From: Chrysomallon squamiferum
Taxonomy: Eukaryota > Mollusca > Gastropoda > Neomphalida > Peltospiridae
Direction: 5' to 3'
Length of the DNA: 64,000 nucleotides
Assembly: GCA_012295275.1 (NCBI GenBank)
Contig: CM022672.1
Span: 6,218,943-6,282,942 of the forward strand
In this document: positions 1 through 15,391 of the stretch, in pieces
Layout of the letters: each line of letters starts with the position of its first letter
How positions within the stretch are numbered: position 1 is the first letter of the stretch
Notes under the pieces: generated by a model
Told to the model about the DNA's origin: nothing
The model's database searches: none
Seen by the model: only the letters and a program-made list of their open reading frames with translations
Program-made: the position numbers and the translations under genes

Positions 1-75
1 TAAGAATGTAAATAAATGTTAAATTTGATTCCACTGTAGGCAAGGTTTATTCATATATATATACACTAATGTTTT

Positions 76-87
76 ACAAAAGGATAC
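76..87 (-). promoter_or_regulatory. U12-type 5' splice site, gene A exon 13
   Basis: The minus strand reads GTATCCTTTTGT directly after exon 13. This matches the minor-spliceosome donor consensus RTATCCTTT and not the U2 consensus GTRAGT. The same donor sits at the same codon and phase in genes B and C. The matching branch site and acceptor are off the left edge. Confidence 0.85.
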
Positions 88-2891
88 ACAGCTGCTGAAC
101 CATAATACACAACAATCATAACTTGAAGTAAGAATGGTATTATTGGCCAAAACAGTGTGGACATCATATATCCAATTGCTCTGTAATATAAATAATATAA
201 GTACACAGGTATATATATATATAAGGTATGGTATGGTATATTATACACATGATACATATATCGTTATAAAAATACATTTCAATTGTTCAAATAGAACCAT
301 ACCTATTTATTGCATTATTCTACTGTTTGAAGTCAAAATTTGCAAACAAAGTTTCATTCTACAACTATATAAAGCTAAATATGTGTTGCATTAAATGCTT
401 TATGTACGTAATAGTTTTAAAAAATAATATTAAATAAGAAACCGTAAGCATTATTAATAGTGTGTTTTCAATTAAATATATATTTTATTAATGTTAATTA
501 TAAAATAGAGCATTTTTTATGTTAACTGTACATTTTTATTCTTATAATGAAATAATTTAACATAATTTCATATTTTATATCATAGATATTTTACTATTCC
601 ATGTAAATATTTGCTTTTCTGTTTTGCAGACCAAAAGATATTTATTTATGTATGTATGTAGCGTATCTATTATATATCTAATATATAACATCAACATCAA
701 AGAAACTTTATGTGTGTAAAAAAAGAAAACATAAATTGCTGTTAACACACCTGCTGCCTTCTTCAATGAGTTTTATTGCGAGACAGATTCGATTGACCAA
801 AAAGAGCAGTATAAGAACAAACAGTACGAGTATTGTAGATACCGTACAACCTGAAATAATTATAATAATAAACATATAACATTATGAGGTATGTCTTTTT
901 AAACAGTCAAAAACATAAAAAAAAAAAAAAAAAAAATTATATACAGATATATGAAATGTAACTGAAGCACCACAATTTAAAGTTAAGAAAAATTACAAAA
1001 TTACCAAAAGCCAGCCAGGTTTGTTTCAGAGAAAGGTAGTAGCTGAAGTTGAGAGCAAAGGCTTGAGAAAACCCAAATTCTGATGTAATGTTTTGATTCT
1101 TCAGTTCATAGTATCTGGTAAAACTGTAGTAGCTTCCTGAAACACAGTAAATGAACACATTATGATACTAACACATCATTGAAACAAACCAGTATTAATA
1201 AATCAGTCTATATATTAAATATCTGTTAATTTAAAAACTGGTCATCATATGAGAGAGGAAGCATATAATCAGGTTAACACATGCCATGATTTCTGATAAA
1301 GCAGTTGTGAGAAACTGTCTGTGATGGAACAAATGGAAATATGAAGGCGTGGCCTTAACTACACTGAAGGCAAATGCCTTGAACTGAAATTGATGATTTT
1401 TTTTTGGATTTTTTTTATACAAAGATTTTATTTAAAAAATATAAAATATAAATTGCTAGGATCAAGGATTTTGCATCTTTCAAGTCTTAGCTTCTGTGGA
1501 AGCCTTAATAAGTCCACAGTTCCCTCGCCCAGTTTGGTTTGCCTCACTCCACTTGGCAATTAAGTGTTTCTGCTTCATTTCAAAAAGAGTCTAGTTAAGA
1601 TGATGGAAAGGCATTGAAAACTGCCTGGTCTAACCCACTGGTATTATTTTTATAGATAGCTGGTACTGAACTTATTGAGGCTTTTAAATTATGTTGAAAT
1701 TTTTCATGGGTACAGTTCATTGTGATAGAGATTGGTTAGAACATTCTAGCACTGATGAATCTTATTAATAATTACCACTACAATCATCAAAAATTGTTTC
1801 TTAACTTTTGTATTAATTCCTTGCTGTTAAATGTGATTTAAAAGAGTCAGGCACTGATTATCTTACCAGCATATAACATTATCTTGATGACACAAATTCA
1901 CTCACACACTTTAAAACACGACAGAAGCAAACAGGACCATTCAGACCAATAGGATTCAAATTATTAATATTTTTTGTTTTTCTTTGTGGTTCAACTTCTC
2001 TGAATTTAAGATGTTCACTTGTTTAAGACACAATATCGATATCAGTAAGAATGTCCAGGCGTCACAGAATTCAAAGAAACTGAAGTAAATTAAATTACCA
2101 AAGGCAAAGAGTGCCACAAAGGCAATCAGTGATGTCCAGACCATCACACCAACCAGCCACCGCATCAGAATGATCCACAAGAAGGAGATAGCCATAGCCA
2201 TAGCCATACCACTGCAATAAACAAACAGAAACACTGTTTTTAATGTAAATTAGGGTGAAAGACGATAATGATACTGCAGTTAATACTACTGCTGTTGCTG
2301 TTACTATTGTTAATACTGCTACTAATGCTTCAGATATTACAACCACTGTTAACATTATACACAACTACTTTTACTGTAACTACTAATATTACGACTACTA
2401 CAATTAATAATGTAATAATAATGATGATAATAATAAAAATATCAACTCATCACCAACATCAATAACTAAAAAAATTATACATTGAAATCAATTCATTTAT
2501 TTGTCAAGAAAGAATTCAGTAATATACAGAAATTAAACTACTATACCAGCAGTAATTACATACGTGAAGTTTTAGATGAAAACAAACAAACAAAACAGCA
2601 ACAACAACAAAAAAATAAATAAATAAATAAATAAATAATGTTTGAAAAATAGAAACTTTTACAATTTTACAATTATAAAAGCTATGGTTTATTTTTAAAT
2701 AAACTGATTTTAGAAGCTTTAACAATTTCACATAACGAATTGTGAAAATGTGTCTTATAATTAAGATAATTCTAATTTAATGAGGAAAGATTAACAGATG
2801 AACTCACATAAGCACGTAATACCAAGAGGCGGCCACATCTTTGAAAAACATTTCACCATATTCCTTGTACTTGTAGAATTTTGCAAGTTGA
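88..2891 (-). CDS. Gene A exons 9-13: TM2 to TM5, ending at a U12-type donor
   Basis: Exons 2808-2891, 2099-2211, 1005-1136, 751-850 and 88-180. Exon 9 carries the pre-TM2 stretch ending SWYYVL. Exon 10 carries TM2 and TM3 (FLWIILMRWLVGVMVWTSL). Exon 11 is an extracellular segment with an NIT sequon and [10 protein letters not shown]. Exon 12 is TM4 (STILVLFVLILLFLVNRI). Exon 13 is TM5 (STLFWPIIPFLLQVMIVVYY). Exon 13 ends at GT|GTATCCTTTT, a U12-type donor; reading through it would add only YPFVKH before a stop. The exon 12 donor GTGTGT is weak but sits after a strong CAG exon end. Confidence 0.92.
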
Positions 2892-3004
2892 CTGAAAAAA
2901 AAAAAATTAACAAAAAAAATATATAAAAAAAATAAAATAAATAATAAATAAATTAAAAAATAATAAAAAAAAAAAAAAGAAAAATGAAATTAATTGAATG
3001 AAAT

Positions 3005-3036
<32 letters not shown>

Positions 3037-5483
3037 TTAAAAAATTAATAATAATAAAAAACAAACAATTAAAATATATAATAAATAAAAAATAAAATAG
3101 AATAAAAAGGAAACTCTAAATTTAAACTAGAGCTAAAAGAAATAATAATAATAACAATAATAATAATTATAATATTATAATATAAAATAAAAATAATAAT
3201 GACAACAAAAATAATGATGTTAATGTTAACATGCTGATGAAGACACTAATAATTATTATTATCATAGTAATTATAATATTTATTTAAACCAGAGACAAAA
3301 TTACAGTGATAAAGGCTCCCATTTGATCTTCTACAAACATTATATATTTAATAAAAATTAATTATAAAAGATAAATAAAAGAACAACATATACTAGCATT
3401 CAACAATTGAAAAACATAACACTAAAAACTTAATTATACATATTCATTAAACGTCCCAATTACTCTAAAGATAAGACAACTGCGTAATCAAATGTATCAC
3501 AATTGTTTTTTGTTTTGTTTTTTTTCATGAATTTTACTCTGTCCTCATCAACAATGGATTAAAAAAAATAATAATAATAATAATTTAAATGGATTTAATA
3601 ATTATGCAGTTTAAAATGTGTGTTAAATAATGTGAAGCGTACACTGTGGCATTCTCCAGCAGAGTTCCGGTCACTGTCTCGTTCAGGTGGTTCACAATGG
3701 CTGTTCCATTACTTGAAACAAGTGCACTGCCCATGTCAAGAAGCTTGTTAAAAATAGCAGGGATACATCGACTGACCACTGAAAGGGGAAAAAAAGAATA
3801 AATTAATGGACAAATGGATGAATGGATGAAAACAGATGAATAAATAAATGGATGGATGGATGAATTAATGAATGACTGAATGGATGAATGATTAACAAAT
3901 CATTAAATGTCAGACATACAGTTCTTGGACAGATGATATGAGAGAGGAAACCCACTGTTACCACTCCATGGGTTATTCTCACTGATAAGCAAAAAGGAAT
4001 ATTTCATATAAACCTTCTTGTAGACAGTAAAACAAATATTAAGGCTCTTTACAAAAAACCTGATAAGTTATAAATATATATATATATATACAAGAAGTAT
4101 CTATTTACTTACTTGTTTTATTTCATTTCATTTCATTTCATTTCATTTTATTTTATTATACTTTACTTTATTTCATTTCACAGAATATGTAACTTTTTAT
4201 TTGTTTTGTTTTATTTTTATTTATTATTATTTTTTTTTTTTTAATTTAATTTTATATATTTTTTAATTTTTTAATTTTTTTTTTATTAATTTCTTTTTTA
4301 CTCTACATCATGGATTAAAACAGCAGTAATAAAATAAACTCTACATGTGTATTTTATTATCACTAAAACATCTGGTGACTAACAAATAAAACAGTAATAA
4401 CTTGCTGTTTATTTACTGAGTGATGTATTTTCTTTGTCAGTATGTTATTAGCATTCAGTCTCACACACTGTCAGACACACTGAAAATGTGCTGACGTATG
4501 CATATTTATTGAAAATATATGTTTCATTTATGTATATGATGTCATAATAGATACACACAATACACACACATATACACAAGTGTATATATATGTATGTGAG
4601 TGTATATATATATATAAATGTATATATATACATACACACACACAATCAGTCATACATAGAACTACACAATTTCACAAAAAATACACACACACACACACAT
4701 ATATATACATACATACATACATACATATATATATGCATACAGACACAAAAATACATATTCATACAGAGCTATCTTTTCTCTCATGAGTGTCATAAGTAAA
4801 ACTACACAGTGTCATAACACACACACACACACACACAAACACACATTTCTGCTGGTGGATCCGTTATAAGTTAGGTTACATAAAATAACACAAAGCTCAT
4901 GGTTTAATGTTTACCAGATTTTGATTCCACATAGTAAGCAGCACAGTCCTCATTTTTGACTAGATCTTTGATGTTCCTTGTAGTCTGAAAAACATAGTTA
5001 TATTTTACACATGCACGCCAGCAGGCCTTCATGCATAAAATGTTAATAAGCTGAATAACAAGTAAATATCACTGCCAAAATGCAGAAACTTGATTCACCA
5101 TGGGATTGTCAATCATATATTTATGAATACATATAATGATATATACGTAAGTTTGTAGCTACTACTACAAAGCAACAATAATAGTGATGTGTAGTTACAA
5201 CTAAACAATGTTAGATCCAAAACTGGGACATTTACAGAATATGTAACTGTGCACGCAGAAACCTAAAAATGGGACATTTACAGAATATGTAACTGTGTAC
5301 ACAGAAATTTAAAACTGGGACATTTACAGAATTATAACTGTGTACACAGAAATCAATAAAAGACAACAAATATGATTCCTGACAAGGCTGGAAGTTCTGA
5401 TTAGTTGATGTTTGTGTGATATTTAATTAGTACACATCTCCTGTATTAGTATCTTACACTGCTTATCTATAACTGTTAATCCT

Positions 5484-5531
<48 letters not shown>

Positions 5532-5573
5532 ATGTTTTAATGTGTATGAGTGGGTATGTAATTGTATGTATGC

Positions 5574-5606
<33 letters not shown>

Positions 5607-8454
5607 TGTATGTATGTATGAGTGTTTTTAACTATGTGAATATGTGTGTGTGTGTATATCTGTACATGTGTATGTGTGTATGTGTGTGTGTGTTTGTGTG
5701 TGTGAGTGTGTATGCAAACAGTCTGGATATACATACATTGTGTGCTTTACTACAAGCATATATGCCTGTGTGCATTAGCATTCGTATTCATTGCGGTGCT
5801 ATTTAATGTTACTTCAAGTATGGCATGAACATGGTTGAACTTACATTCAAAGGGTTGATGTTGTATTTACATATCAGTTTGGAACGTTCATCCTTATTAA
5901 ATCCTGTAGCTTCCTCTTTCAGAAAGGATTCCAGAAAAACGTAATTACTGTCGGGACATTTTGGCACACAAACCTGAAATTAAAATAATGCCACAGTATA
6001 AGTTTACTTTAATGTACATTTTTAAACAGCTTAAACTGGGTTTTTTCTTTCTTTGAAAACAAAAAACAAAAAAAGAAACAAACTACAGCAATAAGTTATG
6101 TTCTGTTTTAAATTATTATTCTACTTAATAAATAAATAAATAAACCGCCACATGTAATATTCTTATTTTTCCCAAACATATAGATGGCTACATGATCAGT
6201 TTTCATGTATCAGTTGTTTCCCATCCAGTACTTGGCTTGAAGACTGTTTTACCAAAATATATGGTGTGAAGTACTCTCATGACTAAAGGAAGGTGCTTAT
6301 AAAATTTCCAGTAAGAGTAACCCATAGTTTCTATGATTACTATAGAAGAAAATGTAATCCACATGGTAAGATGTTCTCTTGCATAAATATTTTTAGAAGC
6401 AAAATATATATATATATAATGACCATTAATTTTAAAATAAGCAGACATGTAGACATTCTTCAACATTATGCATCCAGGAACAGAAAATAAAGGAATATAC
6501 AAACAGGTAATACTGTAAAATACATGGCAAACTCTTAGTAATAAATGTCAAATTATGTTTGAAATATGTTATAGTGAAACAGTAATAAAAGTCAAATATC
6601 TAATAGTAAAATATATCAAATACCTACAGGTGTAAAAATGTCAAACCCATAGTAATAAAATCAATCCAGTTTTTTTTTTTAAATGCTTTCTGTAACCAAA
6701 TTAATTTAAATTTCATCTAGTCATATTATTATATGCTACAAATTATTTGTTTTAGATGTGTTAATTTCTCCCATGAAATTTATGTCTTTAATATATAAAT
6801 TTCTGCCACAATTTTTCAGATGTTAAAACCTGACTGAATGTTATTTATTAGTTAAATAAGCACAAACGTCACCCAGACTTGAGCTGTGGGTAGTATCAGA
6901 CCTACATTTTTGGGGGCCCTAAAATTTTAACTCTGTTGTGGGGAGGGAATTTCGCAAGCTGCGGTGAGATCTGGCAACAAGTTATCATCTTCAACAGGCT
7001 TGTTGTTCCATTACAGATGACAATAATGTTTTTTTAACAAATCAGATTTGAATTAAAATTTTAATGCAGTCTGGACTGAAGTCACTTTTAGGGCCACTCC
7101 AGGATTAATCTTCATCAGTATGACAACAGATCTACCCTTGCCTGCTGATACTAATACTACTTATAGTGGATGAATTATGTTAACCAAGCAAATGGACAAA
7201 ATCTTTTTAATTACTCTTTTACATTAAGAAACATAATAATTTCGACTGAGATGTAATTAATTTATACATCAAAAAGTTGTTAAGTCAGTAAGTGAAACTG
7301 ATCTGAGTGTGAAATATAATTTGTATTTTATGTGTTAGAAAGGTGAGGAGAATTTAGTACAGATCATCTGAAAGAAGAATAATTTGTACACTGATACAAA
7401 GTAAGTGGGTTGAGGAGTAACGAAAATCAATTAACATTTGACATCTGTTGTGAGTAATCAATACTAGTTAAATAATAATAATAATAATAATAATAATAGA
7501 AATAATAATGATGATAATGATAATGTTAATAATAATGATGATGATAATTATGATGATGATGATGATGATGAAAATTATTCTGTTAATATGATATCAATAA
7601 TAATACTATTAATGATGTTTAGTTACAAAAATATTTGGCAATAATAAGGATAATAAAAACCATACTGGTAATGTGATGTTAATAATAATTCTGGTAATAG
7701 TGAATAATAATATTACAATTGATAATACTGATTGCAGTAATAACTTCATAATGATAAAAATATTCAGTAAAACTATTTTTTTTTTATTGTTATTATTATT
7801 TTTTTTTAATCTTTTCTAAGACAAATTCAAAGACTGCTGGAAAATAAAGCTTCAAAAAGATTATTTTTAAAAAGATTTTTCACACAATATAAAAATAATT
7901 ATATATTTGCTACATCAATATGGCAACTTTCCAAAACAATTAATTATTAATTGCCACACAATTATATAGAGCAGATTGACATGTGCAAATGTCATCATTG
8001 TCAATACTTTCACATATCTACAGCTTATTGCAATTTCACCACAGAATTATAAACGGCTTCATAGTTGATTTTAATCAATATGATACATTAATGAATATAA
8101 AAAAAAAATGTTACAACAGAAACTGAAAAAATACTCAAGGTTTATGGACACATTTTTTATTATTATTAATCTGCCAGTGTTAAAATGGTGTTAATTTATC
8201 TTCTATAAAAAAGAATTATTTGCATTTAATTTTTATATCACGAATGATTTAACCGCCCATTTATCCATAAACAAATGGCCATAAAAAGAAATAAAATGTA
8301 ATTAAATTTTATATCAAATTAATTAACAATTGGCATATTTAAAGGTACTGCTTTTATACTGTTGAGCATAGCTGGTTATTAAAGAAATAAGGAACTGGTT
8401 GTATTCATTATTTAAATTGTGAATTGTTTGACAAGTGGAGTAACAATTAACCAC

Positions 8455-8487
<33 letters not shown>

Positions 8488-10190
8488 TACATACATATGT
8501 ATACACATATACACATATATAAACAAAATTCAATGAAATTATTATTTCTGATTAGCTCTATTGACAAGTTGCACGTTTTACATGTTTTAGCATATTAAAA
8601 TACCAACAGCATCAGATTTTATTTACAAATATTATCAATGTACATGTACTGCCATTAACATAAAAAACATCAGCAGATGTTATCTGTAAAAAATATTTAC
8701 TGAAATTTCCTGGAAATAAAATACTGTCATCACTATATTAACAAGGCAAATATGAATTTAATTATCTAAATGGGATTTTGATAAAAATATAGGTTGAAAC
8801 TGAAGAAAACTAACAACAACAACAAAAATAACAAAGAAGAAGTAATATGTGAAATCTTAAAGTTAGTGGTAGAAAACCATAACAGAAATAAAAAAATCTC
8901 TTTCAAAGAATGATGATGGTCAATATGAATTGTATTGTAACAGGAGCAGAAAATAAAAGGTATAGTACTAATAAAATGTATACTACTAATAAAATATATA
9001 CTACTAATAGCTACAAATAAAAGATATAGTACTAATAAAATGTATACTATTAATAAAATATATACTACTAATAGCTACAAATAAAAGATAAAGTACTAAT
9101 AAAATGTATACTATTAATAAAATATATACTACTAATAGCTACAAATAAAAGGTAAAGTACTAATAAAATGTATACTACTAATAAAATGTTTACTACTAAT
9201 AAAATGTCTCAGTACTGAAGTACTTACTTGTGGGGTGGGGCAGCCAGTGACTATCACAGACACACCTCTCCTAGCACATTCTGTCAGATCAAAAAAGAAT
9301 AAATAGGGCTTGCCCCTGAAATAATAATAATAATAACAATAATAATAATAATAATAATAATAATTAAATGAAATATTTAATTATTGGTCTTACAATAAGA
9401 AAACAAATTAATATTTTTTTTAACATTAGCAAGTTAATAATAATATAAGAAATAGCATGATGCATTTCTCTGTATACACATGAACACACACATTCACATA
9501 CATTAATACTAACATACCTACAGACACAAACACATACATACATCCATTACTATAACCATCATATTTCTATACCTGCAGACAGAAACACACACACGTACAT
9601 ACATGCATACGTGTATAATTACATTCATCATATTTCCATATACAAACACATTAAGTCATAAACACATCTACACATCCATATGCAGTACGCACACACATAC
9701 ACAAACATATGAGAATCAAAGAGACAGACAGAGACAAATATCCATAAACTTGGGATATTTTGAAATTCATTTCACATTTTTCATGCTTTAATTTTAGTTC
9801 AGAATTTAATGTATCTTACATAGATACCATTAATTTAAATATTTTTTTTCTTTAATATATAAAATTTGTTCTTAGAAGTCGCAACATACTTAAGTTCACC
9901 AAGTCCACATATATTTCCATTCGAATCAGTAGGATAAATGAGCCGATAAGGATTTCCTCTTGCATATCCTGTAACAGAGAATAAAAATAACTATTTGATA
10001 TTTTAATAGATTACTAAAAATTAAATACAGCTAAACCATGTTTACAAGTACTTATACATAAATGTAATAAATGTTGATTAAAATGCTTTTAAATACTTTG
10101 ATATGCTGTTAAAAGAACACAAACATAAATTTAAATTCAATAAATAAAACTAAAGTACTACTGTAATGTTAAGGTGATGTATACCTGTAT

Positions 10191-10231
<41 letters not shown>

Positions 10232-10395
10232 TAAAATTCTAACAGTAACAAACTGACACATTTCAATTATCATAAAACATTTACATGATTTAGAATTTCC
10301 TTTTTTTAAATCTGGGTTTTTTTTATAAACAATACTGTAATATACATAAAAATAACAGAGCTGACAATGGAATATCATTATTTTCATTACAAAAA

Positions 10396-10435
<40 letters not shown>

Positions 10436-12324
10436 TAATTTTGTGTTTTATAATAATGTAAAGGAGAAGAAATACATGACACACTACCAGCCAGTATGAT
10501 GGTTCTGTTTACTGACTGGCAGCATGGTATTTTTATACACAACAACCTTCCCATAAACAGGAATGAATTAACAAATGCATAAGATTCTTAATATTAATAT
10601 TTATTAAGCATCAAACACACAATAATCCATTGATTATTATATATATATATATGTGAGGATGCAAACCCCACTGTCTGTTCAATAGACTAAATAATCACAC
10701 TGATTAACAGTAACATACATCATATATGCACCTTCCAAAAAAACCCAGGTAAGCACGTACCACAACATTTAATAAATCTGTCATGGAATGGCTGACAGAA
10801 TGGGAAAATATACTTTTTTTTTTTTTTTCGGACATAGTAATAGTTATTTTTATTAACTGCAGAATTTTTCTGGTTTGACATGGTTTTATACATTTATATA
10901 AATTTTATACTGTGTATTCCTATTCCTGTTATACATTGTTGATAACTCAAAACAATTTTATTCATACACATTAAGGCGATCTAAAAAAAAAAAATATATA
11001 TATGCTGTATTCGTGACTTGAGGTTGAAAATCACAAAAGGACTCTGACTCACAATAGAATCTGTTTAATATTAATGTCGATACTTCACTTCCTTGTCTTT
11101 AGTAACAGAAATGTAACCTGATAGACCATCATGTTCTTACACAATAGATTTCTCAAAGGTCGTGGGAAAAAGTATAGTTTAAAAGTAAGAGTAGATTCAG
11201 GATTGGTAACTGGAGGTTTCCTCTCTATTGTCTGTCACATTAGTCCAATTTTTAAATGCATTTACAAATATTCAAATATTCATTTAGTTAATAACAACAC
11301 GAAGAGACTTTTCCCAGTATTTTAAGATAGTATTGCTGTTGATAATATCCGATCAAAACATGGACAGAAGAACTACTTTCATAAAATTCTGTCCAACATG
11401 CGATACATTTGTTAATTCCTCATACCAGTTCTATCGGTCTGGGATTAAATATTTAATTCATGTGTAATAAGTTTCTTGTGTCCTCTTAAACTCACCAAAT
11501 ACTGAGATGATTACCATTCCAGTAACTAACACCAGAAAGAGGATGCAGCAGATGATGTCTGTACACGATCTGAAAGCAAATGTAATAATATTAGAACGAC
11601 AACAACAACATTAATAATAATAATAATAATAATAAATAAAATAAATGTACACTTAATGGAAATATATATACTTTATAAATATACATTAGATTTATTAAAT
11701 TTATATTAAGCACACAGTGTATTAAAATATTAAATATTTTAAAAACTGTTGGGTCCATTAAGATATAAAATGTTACATACATTTTAAAATATAAGAAGTT
11801 CTAAAAACTGTTACATACATATTCAAAATATATATATTTTTTAAAGTGTTACATGTATTAATTATATAATCATTTCTACAAAATGTTACATACATATTAA
11901 AATATAATAAGTTCTAAAAACTGTTACGTACATATTACAACATAAAACGTTCTAAAAACTGTGCATATAGGTGGAAATCATATTAATGTTAAGTTCATGG
12001 GAACTGGGTGAATGAGAAACAGATGATCAAGATAAAATTACTACAACTGACATTGCAGTGTTAGAAAACAAAGTAAATGGTAGCCTATGACATTAACGTA
12101 ATGTAAACAGAGAAAACGTATGAAAACATTTTACTTGTTGCACAGATCTTGAAGCTGAATGTAGTGTGTTTATCAGATCTGCTTTTTATTACTAGACATT
12201 TGCAACACTTTTAACTTCACATATTTACTACAGGAACACACAGACATATACATACAAATATATATCTATACACACACGCATGTATGTATGTAAATATATA
12301 TATATGTATGTGTATGTGTGTATA

Positions 12325-12370
<46 letters not shown>

Positions 12371-14855
12371 AACATATGCACACACCCAAATTCATTTTTT
12401 TTCTCTCTGTCTTAGCCATGTGACAAAATGAATCATCATTTTGAACAGGAATTAAAAATGACATTTATCTACACCACATTAGAAAAAAAATGTTGTTGAT
12501 GTCCTAATAATACCAGTAGTAGCAGTGTGTTTAACAGGAATTAATGACAACATATCCTTAAAGATTTCATAAACAACACAGACGTCTGCAGAAGATCACT
12601 CCGGTGCACTGCGAGGTTCAGAAAGGAAAGTGCAGCACTGGTTGGCCCTGGCTAATTGGTTATCTGCACCGACAGGAAAGCATGCACCAAGCCTCCGACA
12701 CAGAGGTGACACGAGCAGACTGACTCTCTAACCCAACACAGATAACAGATCAGTGGTTTGTGTGTGGCAATGAGGTCTGCTAGATTAGAGGATCAGTCCT
12801 TGCCAAGTCCCAAAGCCTGTTTCCTTGGTAATCATAAATGAAACTGCTATCTTTTGGAAGGAGGTTATAAAACTGAATGTGGTTGATTACTGTCTGAGGA
12901 AAGCAGTAGCAACAGGTTTCTCCAATCAAAATACATTTTATGAATGATACATAAGTAACAATTAATATCAAAGTGTGGTTGATATGCTTACTGAAAGATA
13001 ATTTTATTCATTTTCTGTCATACTGCGTTCAAGAACTGAACTTCAAAAGTTTGTATTATGCATACACTAAGATTATTTTGTATTCTTTCCCATCCTTTTA
13101 GTCCAGTTTTTTCATTTATTTATTTTTTGTTATTTATCTGTACATCACAAGACACTGAAACTGCGGGATCATCATTACCCCCAAATAAACAATTCCCAAG
13201 TGTTTTTCAAATATCTCCACTTCATGTGTATATGATAGCATGCTTCAGTTAATAAGAGCACTTTTCCTGTTTGCATCATACAGTGAGGCAATTCATTCAA
13301 CGAGAAAAAAAATAATTAAAAAATAAATAAAAATGGTTGACACTTTCCTTGAAGCATATTTATATTCTATTTTAACTTGCATATTTATTTATTTGCATTG
13401 CATATATGTATATATATGCATTGCATAAGTGATATATATTCTATATTATTAAAAGGCAAAGACAGCACAAATTTAGATAATGCATAACATTGTAAAAGGC
13501 ACTCCCCACTGTATAATATATGTCAGTATACTCCTGCAATGTTGTACATTCAGGATCCACAGCATGATTGCTATTTAGTATGCTTTTATCAACAAAAAGA
13601 AAAAATTTATATATGAATACCACTGTTATACAAACTTCCACTTGTTTTTAATCTGATAAAGAAGTATGGTATCAAAATATTTCCTGAGTTTTGCTTTAAA
13701 ATTAAAAATTGGGATGTCTGAAAAACAAAAAAGCTCTTTGTATTAAAACTAAATGTTACTTAATTTTACCCAGTAGTTCCATATAGTTAAAAATTTAACG
13801 ACAACAACAACATCAATAAAATAAATAAATAAAGTAAGTGTTTTTCTAACAAAATGTATGACATCACAAAGTTGTGAAATTTGTTTAAAGAAATTAACCC
13901 ACCTCATTCTTTTCAAGTGTATAATAATACCAATGACAATACAGTTTATGTGGTTTTATTTTTAAATGAAAAACTATTGTTGTTGTGTTTTTGCAATTTG
14001 TAAAATAATTTAAAAACAACATGTTTTTGAAGATAATTTACAAATAGATTATAAAACATATTATTAACATTAAATGAAAACACTATCTTTATTTTGTTTT
14101 TGCAGTTTGTAAACTCATTTAAAAAGCTAATTAAAAAAAAGATTATAAAAAAGATTTCATTTTGGTTTATATATATTTATTATATAAAAAAAAATATAGG
14201 TTGTCAGTGCTAGAAAACAGTACAGCAATATTTTTATTTAGTTTTTAAAAAATTATTATTATTATTAAGAAGAAAAAAAAAGATATATTCATTTCTTGGT
14301 GTCAACATTCAGAGACAGGCCCAGTTATTTCACTATAATGGGAAATGTCATTCATTTTGGTGTATATCGTATTTAAGATAAAAGGAATTTCATTATAAAG
14401 AAACAGAAATAAACAAGAGAAATAAAAAAAGGAAGGGAGCAGTGACACATACAACAACACACAAACATTTTTTCACTCACTTATAGTCCATTTGACCTAC
14501 TCCCCATTTACAATTTGCCCCCGTATGACACTGTGATAATAATGGTACAATTTAACACATAAATGACATGTCCCAGACAAAAAGAGTTTACTGTGTGTTG
14601 CTCTGTACAAATTGTGGTTATATTTACAAACTGGTACAGTGATTATTTTTGTTAATAAAAAGTTATATATGTTTGGCTGCAGGGAATTTATCAGCTTGAC
14701 AAATTGACAGGAGTTTATGGTAATGTATAAAAATCAAAGCAAATAATGTTGTTACGTAATTAGGATACCACATATAATTATATATATACACATACCTTTC
14801 CATATGTATACAGATGCACACCCACACCCACATATATATCTATATATATATACTC

Positions 14856-14898
<43 letters not shown>

Positions 14899-15314
14899 GA
14901 TGTAATTATATATTCACATATGGTCATGATTAAAATTGTAATGACAGTTTAAAAATAATCTTTGATAGACAAACAGCAAAACTGTACTGATTTTCTATAA
15001 ATTATTCATTTGGAATCAAATTTTCTTTTTCTTTGTGAACAAGACTTTAATTGATATACAATGAACTACACTTCTGGAAAGATGGAAATCTTTAACCATG
15101 GCATGTACTGAAACTGATATTATTTAAATAAGGAAAGTTTCCATTAATATACTACAATTTAAAATAATGTATGTAATAGAGTTTGAAATAATGTAATGTT
15201 CTTTAGTTCACAATCCACAATTCATGTAATTTTAAACTATTTAATTACATGGTGGAAAACAGTTGTAATAGAGATATTAGAATACATACATATACAGACA
15301 AATGTATGAGTGTA

Positions 15315-15391
<77 letters not shown>

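Noticed and set aside
66-257. Minus-strand frame running through gene A exon 13 to a stop (YPFVKH end) as a terminal exon
   Set aside because: The conserved U12 donor and the gene B and C downstream exons show that the protein continues by splicing at 88.
5492-5806. Open frames of Cys/Val/Tyr/Met or His/Thr repeats (also 53337-53794, 61694-62048, 18660-19341, 28048-28293)
   Set aside because: They are translations of TG, CATA and CT microsatellites in introns or intergenic DNA.
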